This document shows positions 1-9,236 of a stretch of DNA of 64,000 nt, piece by piece. Numbering within the stretch: the stretch's first letter is position 1; the number at the start of each line of letters is the position of its first letter. This stretch comes from Antricoccus suffuscus. Its GTDB lineage: Bacteria > Actinomycetota > Actinomycetes > Mycobacteriales > Antricoccaceae. The stretch spans positions 1 to 64,000 of the forward strand of contig NZ_PVUE01000007.1 of the NCBI RefSeq assembly GCF_003003235.1, given 5' to 3'. The notes below the pieces were generated by a model that saw only the letters and a list, made by a program, of their open reading frames with translations, had not been told where the DNA came from and searched no databases. Position numbers and translations under genes: made by a program.

Positions 1-95
1 GTCTGATCACTGCCTCACGCGCGTCTACCTCGATACCCATACCGGCCTCGATTCACGGTTTCAGGGTGTTGCGACAATCCCTTGACCGCACAGTC

Positions 96-179
96 GCGTA
101 TGTCCCATGGTCCGTCACGAGTGTCTCGCGATCCGTCACGTATGTCCCGCGATCCGTCGCGTATGTCCCATGGTCCGTC
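96..179. repeat. 21-bp tandem repeat, four units (TGACGGAT family)
   Basis: Four contiguous 21-bp units end in TCCGTC (96-116, 117-137, 138-158, 159-179). Read on the minus strand each unit starts GACGGA and continues with a GGACAT- or GAGACAC-like segment, which relates it to the repeats near 13.5, 19.65, 29.0 and 58.1 kb. No gene is evident in bases 1-217; short reading frames here are produced by the repeat itself. Confidence 0.8.
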
Positions 180-217
180 GCGGCACCACCCCGCTGCGGT
201 AGCGATCTGCGCCTTCG

Positions 218-826
218 GTGCGACATGATGACCATGTGCTGTTTCCCAACTATGTGCTTACCGGCATTGTCACGGGCGAGATCGACCTGGCCTTTCGTCG
301 ATGGAAGCGTCCAATGCACGTCGCGGGCGGATCACAACGTACGTCGGTTGGGGTGATCGGCTTCGTCGCGGTCGATGCGGTCGACATCGACGAGATAAGC
401 GAAGACGATGCAGGCCGCGCCGGAACCGACCTTGCCGACGTACGCGCGCTATTGGAGCGCAAGGCAGAAGGTCAGGTTTACCGAATCGAGGTCCGGTACG
501 CCGGCCCCGACAAACGCGTCGCGCTGCGTAGCGAGGGCAAGCTGACCGCCAGCGAACGAAAGCAGATGGCACAGACGCTCGCGGGCATGGATTCGCGCAG
601 CAAACGAGGTCCTTGGACGCGTCAGTACCTCGAGTTGATCAAGGCCCATCCCGGCGAGCTGGCCGAGACGATCGCGCACAGCATCGGCCGCGAGAAGCGC
701 CCGTTCAAGGCCGACGTACGGCGCCTCAAGGAACTCGGACTGACGGAGAGCCTGCCGGTTGGCTATCGTCTATCGCCGCGCGGCATCGCCGTCCTACGCC
801 ACCTGCAGAAGCTGAGCTCTGCGTAG
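218..826 (+). CDS. ASCH-domain protein with C-terminal winged-helix-like region
   Basis: The N-terminal ~70 residues (LFPNYVLTGIVTGEIDLAFRRW, then WKRP and RTSVGVIGFVAV) match the ASCH/PUA-like fold pattern, in which a hydrophobic strand and a basic RRW motif line an RNA- or nucleotide-binding groove. The C-terminal half (about residues 130-200) reads as a winged-helix: an ELAETIAHSIGREKRPFK helix pair followed by ADVRRLKELGLTES and a YRLSPRG wing. GTG at 218 is used; GTG at 236 is an alternative that starts closer to the ASCH domain. It faces the CoA-transferase gene, with a hairpin between them. ASCH proteins are proposed RNA-binding regulators or, in some families, amidohydrolases; the substrate here is unknown. 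Confidence 0.7.
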   Translation: MRHDDHVLFPNYVLTGIVTGEIDLAFRRWKRPMHVAGGSQRTSVGVIGFVAVDAVDIDEISEDDAGRAGTDLADVRALLERKAEGQVYRIEVRYAGPDKRVALRSEGKLTASERKQMAQTLAGMDSRSKRGPWTRQYLELIKAHPGELAETIAHSIGREKRPFKADVRRLKELGLTESLPVGYRLSPRGIAVLRHLQKLSSA

Positions 827-828
827 GG

Positions 829-866
829 TCATACGTCCCGGTCGCTATGACCACCGGAACGTATGA
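829..866. terminator. Hairpin between convergent genes
   Basis: TCATACGTCCCGGT (829-842) pairs with ACCGGAACGTATGA (853-866), with one mismatch in 14 bp and a 10-nt loop. It begins three bases after the ASCH-gene stop and lies before the stop of the opposing CoA-transferase gene, so it could end transcription from both sides. There is no strong T-run. Confidence 0.55.
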
Positions 867-884
867 GCTTATTCAGACCGGCCG

Positions 885-3173
885 TTAGCGGTAGCTGACG
901 AAGGTCTCCAGCGCCATCGGCGGCCCCTCGATTGCCGCGCCGGTGCGCAGCAAAGTTTCGATCTGCGACTCGTCGTACCCGGCGTCGGCGAGAATCGCGC
1001 GGGTGTGCTCGCCGAGTCCGGGTGGCGACATCGCTCCGTCGCGCTGCGTGCGGCTGAAGAATGCCAGCCGTCCCGGCGCGAAATAGGGCTTGCCGTTGGG
1101 GCGGGTCTGCTCCTGCATCAGCTCGACGTCCATGATCTCGGGTTGATTCAGAAGTTCCGAGGTCGTACGTGCGCGTGCGACGGGTACGCCGCGGGCGGTG
1201 AGGGCGTCAACCACTTCGTCGCGGGACCGGTCGGCGAAGCTCTGCTCCAGTTCGCGTTCAGATACCGCGCCTTGAAGCAGACCCAACTCGACTAGTGCGG
1301 GCACGTGCTCCTGCGTCGCCTGGAGTCGGAGCCAGCCGTCTTTCGCGGCGTACAGCCGGTCGAGTGGTTCGGGACCGCGGTAGTCTGCGCCGCCGATGCG
1401 CGCCGGCGGACGGCCATCAAAGCGAGTCAGCTCACCGGACTGCATGGCTACTGAAGTGCCAGCCAGCGACCCCCAGATCCGCTGGCCGCGGCCGCTGTCG
1501 CGCCGCCGGTACAGCGCGAGCGCGACGCTGAGCGCGCCGAAAACGGCACTGGTGATGTCGTTGACCGCGACAGTGAGGAAAACCGGTTCGCTATCGCCGC
1601 CCTGCGCGGACATCATGCCGCTAGTGCCCTGCAAGATCGGATCGAAGCCGGGCTTGTTGCTGAGCGGGCCACCCTCGCCGTACCCGGTGAAGGACAAACA
1701 GATGATGCCCGGGTTGATCTTCGCGAGTGTCTCGTGATCGATCTTCAAACGCTGCAGTACGCCGGGGCGGTAGTTGTCGATCACTACGTCGGCGGACCGG
1801 ACCAGCTCGTAGAAGGCGTCAAGGGCATCTTCATTACGCAGGTCGAGCGCGATCGAGCGCATGCCGCGGTTGTAGGCAAAGCCCTTGACGCGGAAGGAAT
1901 CGCCGGCCGGTGGCTCGATCTTGAGTACGTCGGCGCCGAGTTCACAAAGTAGGTTTCCAGCGAGTGGTCCGGCGAGCACGGTGCCCAGGTTGAGCACCTT
2001 CAGCCCGGCGAGCGGGCCGGCCGATGCCGCGTCGTTAGCGGCCGCCGGTGTCTGTGACGGCCAGTCGACGGTGACCTCGGCCTGGGCGCGGTTGGGGGCG
2101 GGGGTACGCACCGCTCCCGGGCTTTCGGTGAGGACCATTGGTACGCCGGGCATCACGACCTTTCCGCGCTCGGGGTCGTCGACTTCGACGTGCATGCCGA
2201 TCGCGCGGACCTGCGGATGGTCGAGCCAATCGTCACGTAGTTGCAAGGGCCCCGCCGGTACGTCGACCCGCTCGAGGGTGTCGAGCCATTCGCTGCGCGG
2301 TTTAGTGGCGAATACGTCGGCCAGTTTGGTGCGGACCCACTCCCGGTTGTCCACCAGGAGCATCCCGTCGAGGTCGCCACCAAGCCGCGGATCGGTCACG
2401 ATGTCGGAGACACCGAGCGCATCAAACGCGGCGAGCTGGAACTTCTCGGTGAGCGCGCCGAGGAACAGCCATTCGCCGTCGCCGCACTGGTACCTCGTGT
2501 ACGTCGGATTCGGGCCGCCTGGCCCGGCCGGTGGTGTGGCCGCGATCTGCGCCGGATCGATAATGAGCGTGGCGTAGCCGGCGATGGTCGCGCCGTGCGC
2601 TCCGCCGACGGTCACCGTTTGTCCGCGGCCGGACTCGGCGCGTTCGGACAGCGCCGCAACGGTGCACGCGGCGCTCCAGAGTCCCTGCAGGTAAAGGATG
2701 TGCGTGTAAACGGGATCGACCGGACCATCGGCGAACGACGACTGACGTAGCGATACGCCGAGTTCCGCGCTGAGCATCTCGTTGGACTCGTGACCGCCTG
2801 CCCACGGGCATTCGCCCAGGAATGCTGGCATCTCGACCCGGATTAGGCGGTCGTTGGCGGCGTCGTCGATCAACTGGCTCAAGGACGCAGGATCAACGAC
2901 CTCACCTGGCAACCGGCCCGATACGCAAACGTCGGCACCGGCGACGAGCTTGGCCAGATTCGCGCGGCCGTCATCCGAAGTCGGGTCCACTACGACGAGG
3001 CGCTTGTTGCGATCCCACGTCGCGAAACCAGGGTTGTCACGAGGTGCGGCCCCGTCCGCAGGCTCGACACGTACGACGTCGGCGCCGTAGTCAGCGAGGT
3101 GCATAGTCGTAGCTGCGCTGGCGATACCGGTCGAGAAGTCGACGACGCGCAGGCCGTCAAGTGGTGCTACCAC
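885..3173 (-). CDS. Tandem-domain class III (CaiB/BaiF) CoA-transferase
   Basis: This 762-aa protein is about twice the usual length of the family (~380-400 aa). It carries two CaiB/BaiF units in series: the first starts GLRVVDFSTGIASAATTMHLADYGADVVRVEP, and the second restarts near residue 388 with GLKVLNLGTVLAGPLAGNLLCELGADVLKIEP. Both have the family's N-terminal fold signature (the G-A-D-V-x-x-x-E-P turn). The second unit keeps the ARIGGADYRGPEPLDRLY region and the HTRAILADAGYDESQIETL tail typical of the C-terminus. Class III enzymes move CoA between carboxylic acids. The duplicated form is common in actinobacterial catabolic clusters, but the substrate cannot be inferred. Start ATG/GTG at 3173. 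Confidence 0.85.
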   Translation of the reverse strand: MVAPLDGLRVVDFSTGIASAATTMHLADYGADVVRVEPADGAAPRDNPGFATWDRNKRLVVVDPTSDDGRANLAKLVAGADVCVSGRLPGEVVDPASLSQLIDDAANDRLIRVEMPAFLGECPWAGGHESNEMLSAELGVSLRQSSFADGPVDPVYTHILYLQGLWSAACTVAALSERAESGRGQTVTVGGAHGATIAGYATLIIDPAQIAATPPAGPGGPNPTYTRYQCGDGEWLFLGALTEKFQLAAFDALGVSDIVTDPRLGGDLDGMLLVDNREWVRTKLADVFATKPRSEWLDTLERVDVPAGPLQLRDDWLDHPQVRAIGMHVEVDDPERGKVVMPGVPMVLTESPGAVRTPAPNRAQAEVTVDWPSQTPAAANDAASAGPLAGLKVLNLGTVLAGPLAGNLLCELGADVLKIEPPAGDSFRVKGFAYNRGMRSIALDLRNEDALDAFYELVRSADVVIDNYRPGVLQRLKIDHETLAKINPGIICLSFTGYGEGGPLSNKPGFDPILQGTSGMMSAQGGDSEPVFLTVAVNDITSAVFGALSVALALYRRRDSGRGQRIWGSLAGTSVAMQSGELTRFDGRPPARIGGADYRGPEPLDRLYAAKDGWLRLQATQEHVPALVELGLLQGAVSERELEQSFADRSRDEVVDALTARGVPVARARTTSELLNQPEIMDVELMQEQTRPNGKPYFAPGRLAFFSRTQRDGAMSPPGLGEHTRAILADAGYDESQIETLLRTGAAIEGPPMALETFVSYR

Positions 3174-3335
3174 TTAGGTGTCCTTTCACTGGGGCCGCAG
3201 CCGACGGATGCATGAATGCCCGACGACTACCTGACACTCTCGCACGATCAGTGCCGGTGGCAAGCCGGCGCCTCAATCCTGCGGTGTAGACAGGGTGCCG
3301 CGGCGTACGCATGCGCCCTGCGATTGAATACCATC

Positions 3336-3962
3336 ATGCAACTTCTGCTTATTCGTCATGCACTCCCGGTCCATCAAAAAGTCGATTCCGGGTCGGCCGA
3401 CCCGGAGCTCGCGCCACACGGGCACCTGCAGGCGCAGGCGCTGGCCGACGGCCTCAGCAACGAGACGATCGACGCGATCTACTCCAGCACCATGGCACGC
3501 GCTAAGCAGACGGCAGCGCCTCTGGCCAAACTGCGTGACCTCGAGGTCACGCTTGATGCTCGTTTGGTAGAGGCGGACTCGAAGTCATCGCAATACACGC
3601 CGGTGCATATTTTGGCTAAGACCGATCCGGCGAAATGGGAGCGGATGAAGCAGGGCGCGCCGCCGGAGATGGAGGACTTCGGGAAGTTCAAGGAACGTGT
3701 CGTCGCATGCATGGAGTCGATCATCGCGGCGCACCCCGGCCGGCAGACCGTCGCGGTCTTCGCGCACGCGTGGGTGCTCAACGCCTACCTCGGGCACATC
3801 CTGAAAATTGACCAGTACCTTCCGTTCGTGATCGACTACACCGGCTTGTCCAAGGTGATCGCCACTCGTGGCGGCCGGCGGGTCACGATCGCGATCAACC
3901 AGTATGCCTACGGTTGGGGCTGCTCTGACTCGCCCGTGACGGTCCGCCCCGACGAGGAGTAG
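3336..3962 (+). CDS. Histidine phosphatase superfamily protein
   Basis: The start is placed at ATG 3336 because the product then begins MQLLLIRHALPV, where the family's RHG-type catalytic motif (here RHA) sits at residues 7-9 as usual; the upstream extension has no recognisable content. A second conserved histidine is in VFAHAWVLNAYLG. SSTMARAKQTAAPLA matches the SxxxRAxxTA segment that shapes the phosphate pocket. At 208 aa it fits the phosphoglycerate-mutase-like phosphatases. The substrate is unknown. It converges on the thiD/tenA gene with no gap. Confidence 0.85.
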   Translation: MQLLLIRHALPVHQKVDSGSADPELAPHGHLQAQALADGLSNETIDAIYSSTMARAKQTAAPLAKLRDLEVTLDARLVEADSKSSQYTPVHILAKTDPAKWERMKQGAPPEMEDFGKFKERVVACMESIIAAHPGRQTVAVFAHAWVLNAYLGHILKIDQYLPFVIDYTGLSKVIATRGGRRVTIAINQYAYGWGCSDSPVTVRPDEE

Positions 3963-5468
3963 CTATTCAACGGCAGCGTGCGGCGCGGCGAAAAATGCGA
4001 GCTCGTGGTCGGCCGACGTGCGAAACGCTTCCCACATTGCCTGCTGCGTAGCGATATCCGCGCGCGCCGCCAGCCCGGTGACGATCTCGACCGCCTGCTT
4101 GCTGAGTGCCGCGAACTGCGGATCGGCGTAGGTCTGCAGCCAGGACCGATATGGGTGACCGGGCGTGGCCAACGGATGTAACCGCGCACCGACGTCGTCA
4201 TAGATCCAGAAGCAGGGGAGCAGCGCGGCGATGAGTACGGCGTAGTCGCCGCGAGCCGCGCAGGCCAGCAGGTGGTTGAGGTACGCCGTTGTGGTCGCGC
4301 TTGGCGGCGTGTCGAATGTGTGCTCCGGCCCGAGCCAGCCTTCATGCAGCTGTAGCTCGGTCGCGAGCGCGCCATGCGCGTTAGCTGCCCAGAACGTCTG
4401 TTCGTCGGTAGTGGCCGCGAGTGCGCTGGCGTGGGCCAGCACTCGCGAGTAGTCACGAAGATACAGGGCGTCTTGTGCCAGGTACCAGGAAAACTGGTCG
4501 TGCCCCAGCGTGCCGTCGCCCAGCCCGCGCACGAAGGGAAGTGCGTCGATACCGTCTCGGACGGACCTAATCCCGGTCCACCACTTCTTGGCTACGTCGT
4601 CGGCGGTCGATCTGGTCACCGTTCCGCCGCGCGACCACATGCCGGCAAAGTGATGGACCGGCCCGTGCCCGTGGCCGACGTGCAGCCCGGCGCCGTTCGC
4701 GATGCTCTCCGTCAGCCAGGCTTTCACTTGTGCGACGGACTTCTCCCAGTTGCCGGTTTGCGGCTGCACCGTAGCCAGCGCTGAGGACAGAGAGCAGCCT
4801 GTGCCGTGCGTGTGTTTGGTCTTGATGCGCCGCCCTGGGAATTCGACGACCGTTCGCCGGCCGGACAGTGCCGCGGACGCGTCGACGAGGGCGTCTGGTG
4901 CCGCATCACCGTCGAGGTGCCCACCTTTTGCCAGAACGATCACGCTATGCGCCGCCGAGACACGGGTTGCTTGCGCTAGGACCGCTTCCCACGTCAACGC
5001 AGCGTCCTCCTCCGCTAGTACGGCGAGCTCGGGGATATTGGGCGTCACGAGGTCTACCCGGCTCAGCAGCGCACGCATCGCCGCCTCGGCTTCTGCATCG
5101 AGCAGCCGGTCGCCACTGGTGGCAACCATCACCGGGTCGAGTACGACGATCGGCGGGCGTGCCCTGTCGAGCCATCCGCGGACCGTATCGATGATTTCGA
5201 CGTTGCCGAGCATCCCGATCTTGACCGCATCGATCGCCACGTCGTCGCTCACCGCGTCGAGCTGCTCGGTCAGGAACGATGAGGGTGGGACGTGCACCGA
5301 CCGGACTCCCGTGGTGTTTTGGGCGACCAGCGCGGTGACGACGGCCATGCCGTAACCGCCGTTGGCGGCGATGCTTTTGAGGTCGGCTTGTATGCCGGCC
5401 CCGCCGGTGGGATCGGTCCCGGCGATGCTGAGCACGCGGGGAATCGATGTCGGGTTGTCGGTATTCAT
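3963..5468 (-). CDS. thiD: Bifunctional HMP-P kinase ThiD / thiaminase II TenA fusion
   Basis: The N-terminal ~265 residues are hydroxymethylpyrimidine (phosphate) kinase: VLSIAGTDPTGGAGIQADLK (substrate loop), DPVMVATSGDRLL and the anion hole KHTHGTGCSLSSALA. The C-terminal ~220 residues are TenA: WYLAQDALYLRDYSRVL, LLPCFWIYDDVGARL with the family cysteine, and a late SADHELAFF segment holding the conserved Glu. ThiD phosphorylates HMP and HMP-P, and TenA recovers the pyrimidine from degraded thiamine. The start is set at 5468, where ATG overlaps the thiE stop as ATGA; a few codons further upstream are open but lack coupling. It is the third gene of the TPP-riboswitch operon. TenA-ThiD fusions are known; the order here is ThiD first. 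Confidence 0.93.
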   Translation of the reverse strand: MNTDNPTSIPRVLSIAGTDPTGGAGIQADLKSIAANGGYGMAVVTALVAQNTTGVRSVHVPPSSFLTEQLDAVSDDVAIDAVKIGMLGNVEIIDTVRGWLDRARPPIVVLDPVMVATSGDRLLDAEAEAAMRALLSRVDLVTPNIPELAVLAEEDAALTWEAVLAQATRVSAAHSVIVLAKGGHLDGDAAPDALVDASAALSGRRTVVEFPGRRIKTKHTHGTGCSLSSALATVQPQTGNWEKSVAQVKAWLTESIANGAGLHVGHGHGPVHHFAGMWSRGGTVTRSTADDVAKKWWTGIRSVRDGIDALPFVRGLGDGTLGHDQFSWYLAQDALYLRDYSRVLAHASALAATTDEQTFWAANAHGALATELQLHEGWLGPEHTFDTPPSATTTAYLNHLLACAARGDYAVLIAALLPCFWIYDDVGARLHPLATPGHPYRSWLQTYADPQFAALSKQAVEIVTGLAARADIATQQAMWEAFRTSADHELAFFAAPHAAVE

Positions 5469-6118
5469 TCTGCGCCATTCCACCTTTGAGAGAGCTCGCG
5501 AGCGGCCACTTCGGGGTCCTCGGCGGCGCAGATGGCCGAGACGACGGCCGCGCCCGCGGCGCCGTTCGCCCGCAACAAAGCCATATCTGACGCCGTGATC
5601 CCGCCAATCGCGACGGCCGGCAAATCGATGAGACTGGCCAGCCGGGCGAACTCCTCGATGCCCAGTGCGTCGGGTGCGTCCGGTTTGGTGCTGGTCGGGT
5701 GTAGCGTGCCGATACCGACGTAGTCCACGCGCGCTGGATCGGCCGCCGCGGCCGCTAGCTGCTCGTCTGTGCGAGCACTGAGCCCGATTATGGCGTCGTC
5801 GCCGATGGCGCTCCGCACCGCTGACACGGTCTGGTCAGACTGCCCGACGTGTACGCCGCTCACCCGTATGCCGCGGGCCTGCGCTGCAAGGAAGACCTCC
5901 ACGCGATCGTTGACAAACAATGCGACTGTCGGTGGCAGCGCCGCTGCTACTCTCGTCACGACGTCCAGAAACTCCTTGTCCGACGCGGTTTTTTCGCGGA
6001 TTTGTACGGCGGTGACTCCGCCGGCGACGGCGAGCGAGACCGTGTCGACGATGTCGCGTCCACGCGCACGGGACTGCGCCGAGTCGGTCACCAAGTAGAG
6101 GGAGAGGTCGACCTTCAC
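5465..6118 (-). CDS. thiE: Thiamine-phosphate synthase
   Basis: ThiE joins HMP-PP to hydroxyethylthiazole phosphate to give thiamine phosphate. Visible motifs are LYLVTDSAQ at the N-terminus, [13 protein letters not shown] (diphosphate contact), [21 protein letters not shown] and [13 protein letters not shown], ending with PAVAIGGI. The length of 217 aa is normal. The start overlaps the thiM stop by 4 bp and the stop overlaps the thiD start by 4 bp, so the three genes are translationally coupled. Confidence 0.95.
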   Translation of the reverse strand: MKVDLSLYLVTDSAQSRARGRDIVDTVSLAVAGGVTAVQIREKTASDKEFLDVVTRVAAALPPTVALFVNDRVEVFLAAQARGIRVSGVHVGQSDQTVSAVRSAIGDDAIIGLSARTDEQLAAAAADPARVDYVGIGTLHPTSTKPDAPDALGIEEFARLASLIDLPAVAIGGITASDMALLRANGAAGAAVVSAICAAEDPEVAARELSQRWNGAE

Positions 6119-6924
6119 AAGATCGCCGCCCTCTGGGCGATCGCGTCGCCGTCGATCGCGGCCAGAGCATCGATAAAGCCGACCGCGAACGAACCGGGCC
6201 CGGTGCTTTTTTCGGCGGCAAGCTCCGCGGCAATCGTGTAAACCATGATCGCTGCGATCGTGGTGGACAGTCGATCTTCATCCACTGCGGCGAACGCGGC
6301 CATTACGGCGCCCAACGCACAGCCACCACCGGTCACCTGAGTCAGCAGCGGACTTCCGTTGGCGATCCGCACGGCCGACGTACCGTTGGTGACCAGGTCC
6401 ACCGGCCCCGAGACCGCGACCACGCTGCCCGTCTGCGCTGCGAGCGCGGTGGCAGCGGGTAGTGCAGTCTCGACGTCATCGGTCGCATCGACGCCGCGGC
6501 CACCGGCGCCATCGCCGGCGAGGGCGATGACCTCGGAGGCGTTGCCGCGGATGATTGTTGGACGAAGGTCGCGAAGTTGGTAGCTGAACGGCGTGCGCAC
6601 GGGCATCGATCCGATGGCGACCGGGTCCAGTACCCACGGCGTACCGGCCGTATTGGCGGCCACGGCTGCCTCGGTCATCGCCTCCCGCTGTTCGGCACGC
6701 GGAGTACCGAGGTTGATCAGTAGGCCCGACGCGATGCTGGCGAACGCGCCTGCTTCCTGTGGGATGTCCGCCATGGCAGGAGATGCGCCCAGCGCGAGCA
6801 TTGCGTTGGCGGTGAAGTTGACGACGACGCTGTTGGTGATGCACTGGACGAGCGGCGCATCGGCGCGCACTCGGCTTAAGGCCGTTTGGGTAAAGCTGAT
6901 GGGGTCTTCCGGCGTACGCGTCAT
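6115..6924 (-). CDS. thiM: Hydroxyethylthiazole kinase
   Basis: ThiM phosphorylates the salvaged thiazole (HET). The 269-aa product shows [29 protein letters not shown] (substrate site), [28 protein letters not shown] and the ribokinase-like anion hole [17 protein letters not shown]. It is the first gene of the operon, 8 bases after the TPP riboswitch, and starts at ATG 6924. ThiM, ThiE, ThiD and TenA together form a salvage set; no thiC, thiG or thiS is in the window, so de novo synthesis must be encoded elsewhere if it is present. Confidence 0.95.
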   Translation of the reverse strand: MTRTPEDPISFTQTALSRVRADAPLVQCITNSVVVNFTANAMLALGASPAMADIPQEAGAFASIASGLLINLGTPRAEQREAMTEAAVAANTAGTPWVLDPVAIGSMPVRTPFSYQLRDLRPTIIRGNASEVIALAGDGAGGRGVDATDDVETALPAATALAAQTGSVVAVSGPVDLVTNGTSAVRIANGSPLLTQVTGGGCALGAVMAAFAAVDEDRLSTTIAAIMVYTIAAELAAEKSTGPGSFAVGFIDALAAIDGDAIAQRAAIL

Positions 6925-6932
6925 ATGCGCGA

Positions 6933-7008
6933 CATCCCTTCGCTAGCACGAACTAGATCAGGTTCAACGGGTTTGTTCTCAGCCCGGCGAGCGGGCACCC
7001 CGTGTCAC
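6933..7008 (-). promoter_or_regulatory. TPP riboswitch (THI element)
   Basis: Read on the minus strand, the segment contains ACACGGGGTGCC, GGGCTGAGA, ACCCGTTGAACCTGATCT and GCGAAGGGATG in order. These are the conserved P1/P2, J and P4/P5 blocks of the thiamine-pyrophosphate aptamer. The terminal GAAGGGA also serves as the thiM ribosome-binding site, so TPP binding would be expected to hide it, i.e. translational control of thiM-thiE-thiD/tenA. Confidence 0.96.
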
Positions 7009-7110
7009 AAGGTATGAACCACTGTATACGGTCGGCGAGGCGCGATATGGGCGCGGAGCACTCACCAGCGATCAGGGCCGTAGGCAATACTGCAGCGAAA
7101 GGCAAACCCG

Positions 7111-8007
7111 ATGACTCACACGGACACCTCTTATATCACTGAGCAGTACGGCGAGGTGACGGTGCTGGTTGGCGCGCAATCGGGCGCGTATCCGTTCGCC
7201 AACTCGCTATTAATACCTGGTGCCGATACAACAGCAGTCATCGATCCGTCGCTGTCGCTTGTCGGCAGCGCGCCGCCGGCAGATCTGGTACTGATCACTC
7301 ACGCGCATGAGGACCACATCGCTGGCGTCGGCAAATATGATGTCCCGGTCCACGTGCATGATCGAGACCGTGAGCGGCTGCAATCGCCCGAAGCGTTGAT
7401 CACCGGATTCGATACACCGCCGGACTCGTTCGAGTCATCGGTCGCCAAGATGCGCGACTTCTTCCATGTGGAAGGAATCCCGGACGCGCAGGGCTTTGAG
7501 GACGGGACCGTGTTCGACCTCGGCGGCCGTACCGTCACGGTCATCCACCTGCCCGGCCATACCGCGGGCCATAGCGGGTTTCTCATTGAGCCCGACGGAT
7601 TCTTGTTTGTGGGTGATATCGACCTGACCGGGATCGGCCCGCTGTATTCCGATGTGGGCAGCAGTCTCACCGATTTCGAAGCGTCGGCTCGACGCTGCGT
7701 CGATATCGACGCACAGTGGTACGGCACATCGCACCAGAAGGGAGTGATCGACGGCGCCGGTGAGTTCCGGCGTCGGCTCGACGCATACATGGGCGTGGTC
7801 CAGCGCCGCGATGACACAATGCTGGCTTTTCTCCGCGAGCCCGCCTACTTTGACGAGATCGCCGAGCGGCGGCTCGTCTACCGCCCGCACGTCGAAGGAG
7901 CCCATGTTGCGCCAGTCGAGCGGTCCACGGCTCAGCAGCACCTCGAACGGCTGATCGGCCAAGGGCGAGTCGCGGAGGTCGAGCCCGGGCGATTCCGCGC
8001 CGTTTAA
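7111..8007 (+). CDS. MBL-fold metallo-hydrolase
   Basis: The zinc-binding signature HAHEDH follows the strand DLVLIT at about residue 68. Further metal ligands are visible in HLPGHTAGHSGFL (His) and FVGDIDLTG (Asp), and a distal GTSHQKG carries the last His. The C-terminal ~80 residues look like the helical/winged-helix tail found in lactamase-like hydrolases. At 298 aa it fits the glyoxalase II/lactonase-like group; the true substrate is unknown. It stands alone, divergent from the thi operon. Confidence 0.87.
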   Translation: MTHTDTSYITEQYGEVTVLVGAQSGAYPFANSLLIPGADTTAVIDPSLSLVGSAPPADLVLITHAHEDHIAGVGKYDVPVHVHDRDRERLQSPEALITGFDTPPDSFESSVAKMRDFFHVEGIPDAQGFEDGTVFDLGGRTVTVIHLPGHTAGHSGFLIEPDGFLFVGDIDLTGIGPLYSDVGSSLTDFEASARRCVDIDAQWYGTSHQKGVIDGAGEFRRRLDAYMGVVQRRDDTMLAFLREPAYFDEIAERRLVYRPHVEGAHVAPVERSTAQQHLERLIGQGRVAEVEPGRFRAV

Positions 8008-8070
8008 CTTTGCGCGACGTCAGGGTCGGCAGTCGTGCATTCGGCTCGACATGAGAGAAGGATGTGCGAT

Positions 8071-9165
8071 ATGAGACTCGAGACGCTGCTTCCGCTTGGC
8101 AAGGTCGATCCCGGGTTGCGGGCCCCGGAGATACCGTTCGACATTTCGCAGGTCGGGCAAAGCGCGAAGCTGTTGGAGGATGCCGGCTATCACGGACTCG
8201 CATTCGAGGAGACCAAGGACGACCCGTTCATGGTCCTCGCACTTGCGGCGCAAGCCACGACGAGACTGCAGCTGACGACGGCGGTCGCGATCGCGTTTCC
8301 GCGCAGCCCCACGGTGACTGCCCTTAGCGCATGGACTCTGCAGAAGCTCTCCCGCGGCCGGTTTGTGCTGGGCCTCGGCACTCAGGTGCGCGGTCATATC
8401 CAGCGGCGTTACGGCATGACCTGGTCACCGCCGGCGCCCTGGATGCGCGAATACATCCACGCCGTACGCGCCGTCTGGGACTGCTGGCAGAACGGTACGC
8501 CGCTCAACGTCAGCGGAGAGCATTACAACCTCAACTTGATGGTGCCGCTGTTTAACCCCGGACCGATCGAGCATCCGCACATCCCGATCCACATGGCCTC
8601 GGTCAACAGAGTCATGTGCCGCGTGGCGGGGGAGGTCGCCGATGGCATCCGCCCGCACCCGGTCTGTACGCCGACGTACATCGAACAGGTCATGCTTCCG
8701 GCGGTGCGGGCTGGCGCCGAGAAGTCGGGCAGGTCACTCGAAGATTTTCGGGTTTGCATGAAACCGCTCGTTGCGAGCGCGGCGACCGAAGAAGAACTTG
8801 TCCCGAAGATCCGTGACGCGCGGGCTCGGATTGCCTTCTACGCCTCGACACCTGGCTACATCAAGGCGTTCGAACATCTCGGCCTTGGCGACCTCGCGCG
8901 CGAATGCGCGGTGTTGTCTAAAGCGCAGCGTTGGGAGGAGTTGCCGGCGTATATCTCCGACGAGGTACTCGACCAGTTCGCGGTGATTGGCACGTATGAC
9001 GAGATCGGCCAACGGCTGGTCGAGCGATTCGGAAAGGTCGTCACCGACGTCGAGTTCTCGATCGCGGTCAACACCGATGAAGATCGCCAGACACTCGCGC
9101 GGCTCGCTGGTGACATTCAGGCCGACGATGGAAGGGCGGCTCGGCGCACGATCTTGGGGGCCTAG
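8071..9165 (+). CDS. LLM-class F420-dependent oxidoreductase (TIGR03617-like)
   Basis: This is a luciferase-like monooxygenase fold protein of 364 aa. The opening MRLETLLPLGKVDPGLRAPE, then YHGLAFEETKDDPF, LSRGRFVLGLGTQVRGHIQRR and YGMTWSPPAPWMREYI, fit the TIGR03617 branch of coenzyme F420-dependent enzymes. ATG 8071 is chosen because AGAAGG lies nine bases upstream; in-frame ATGs at 8035 and 8062 overlap or precede that site. It follows the MBL-fold gene by 63 bp and may be co-transcribed with it. Confidence 0.85.
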   Translation: MRLETLLPLGKVDPGLRAPEIPFDISQVGQSAKLLEDAGYHGLAFEETKDDPFMVLALAAQATTRLQLTTAVAIAFPRSPTVTALSAWTLQKLSRGRFVLGLGTQVRGHIQRRYGMTWSPPAPWMREYIHAVRAVWDCWQNGTPLNVSGEHYNLNLMVPLFNPGPIEHPHIPIHMASVNRVMCRVAGEVADGIRPHPVCTPTYIEQVMLPAVRAGAEKSGRSLEDFRVCMKPLVASAATEEELVPKIRDARARIAFYASTPGYIKAFEHLGLGDLARECAVLSKAQRWEELPAYISDEVLDQFAVIGTYDEIGQRLVERFGKVVTDVEFSIAVNTDEDRQTLARLAGDIQADDGRAARRTILGA

Positions 9166-9236
9166 CGGTGCGTTCGTACGAACAGGTGCCGAGGGGTGTC
9201 GTGCGAATCATTGCTGAGATGTAAGGGTTCCGCTGC

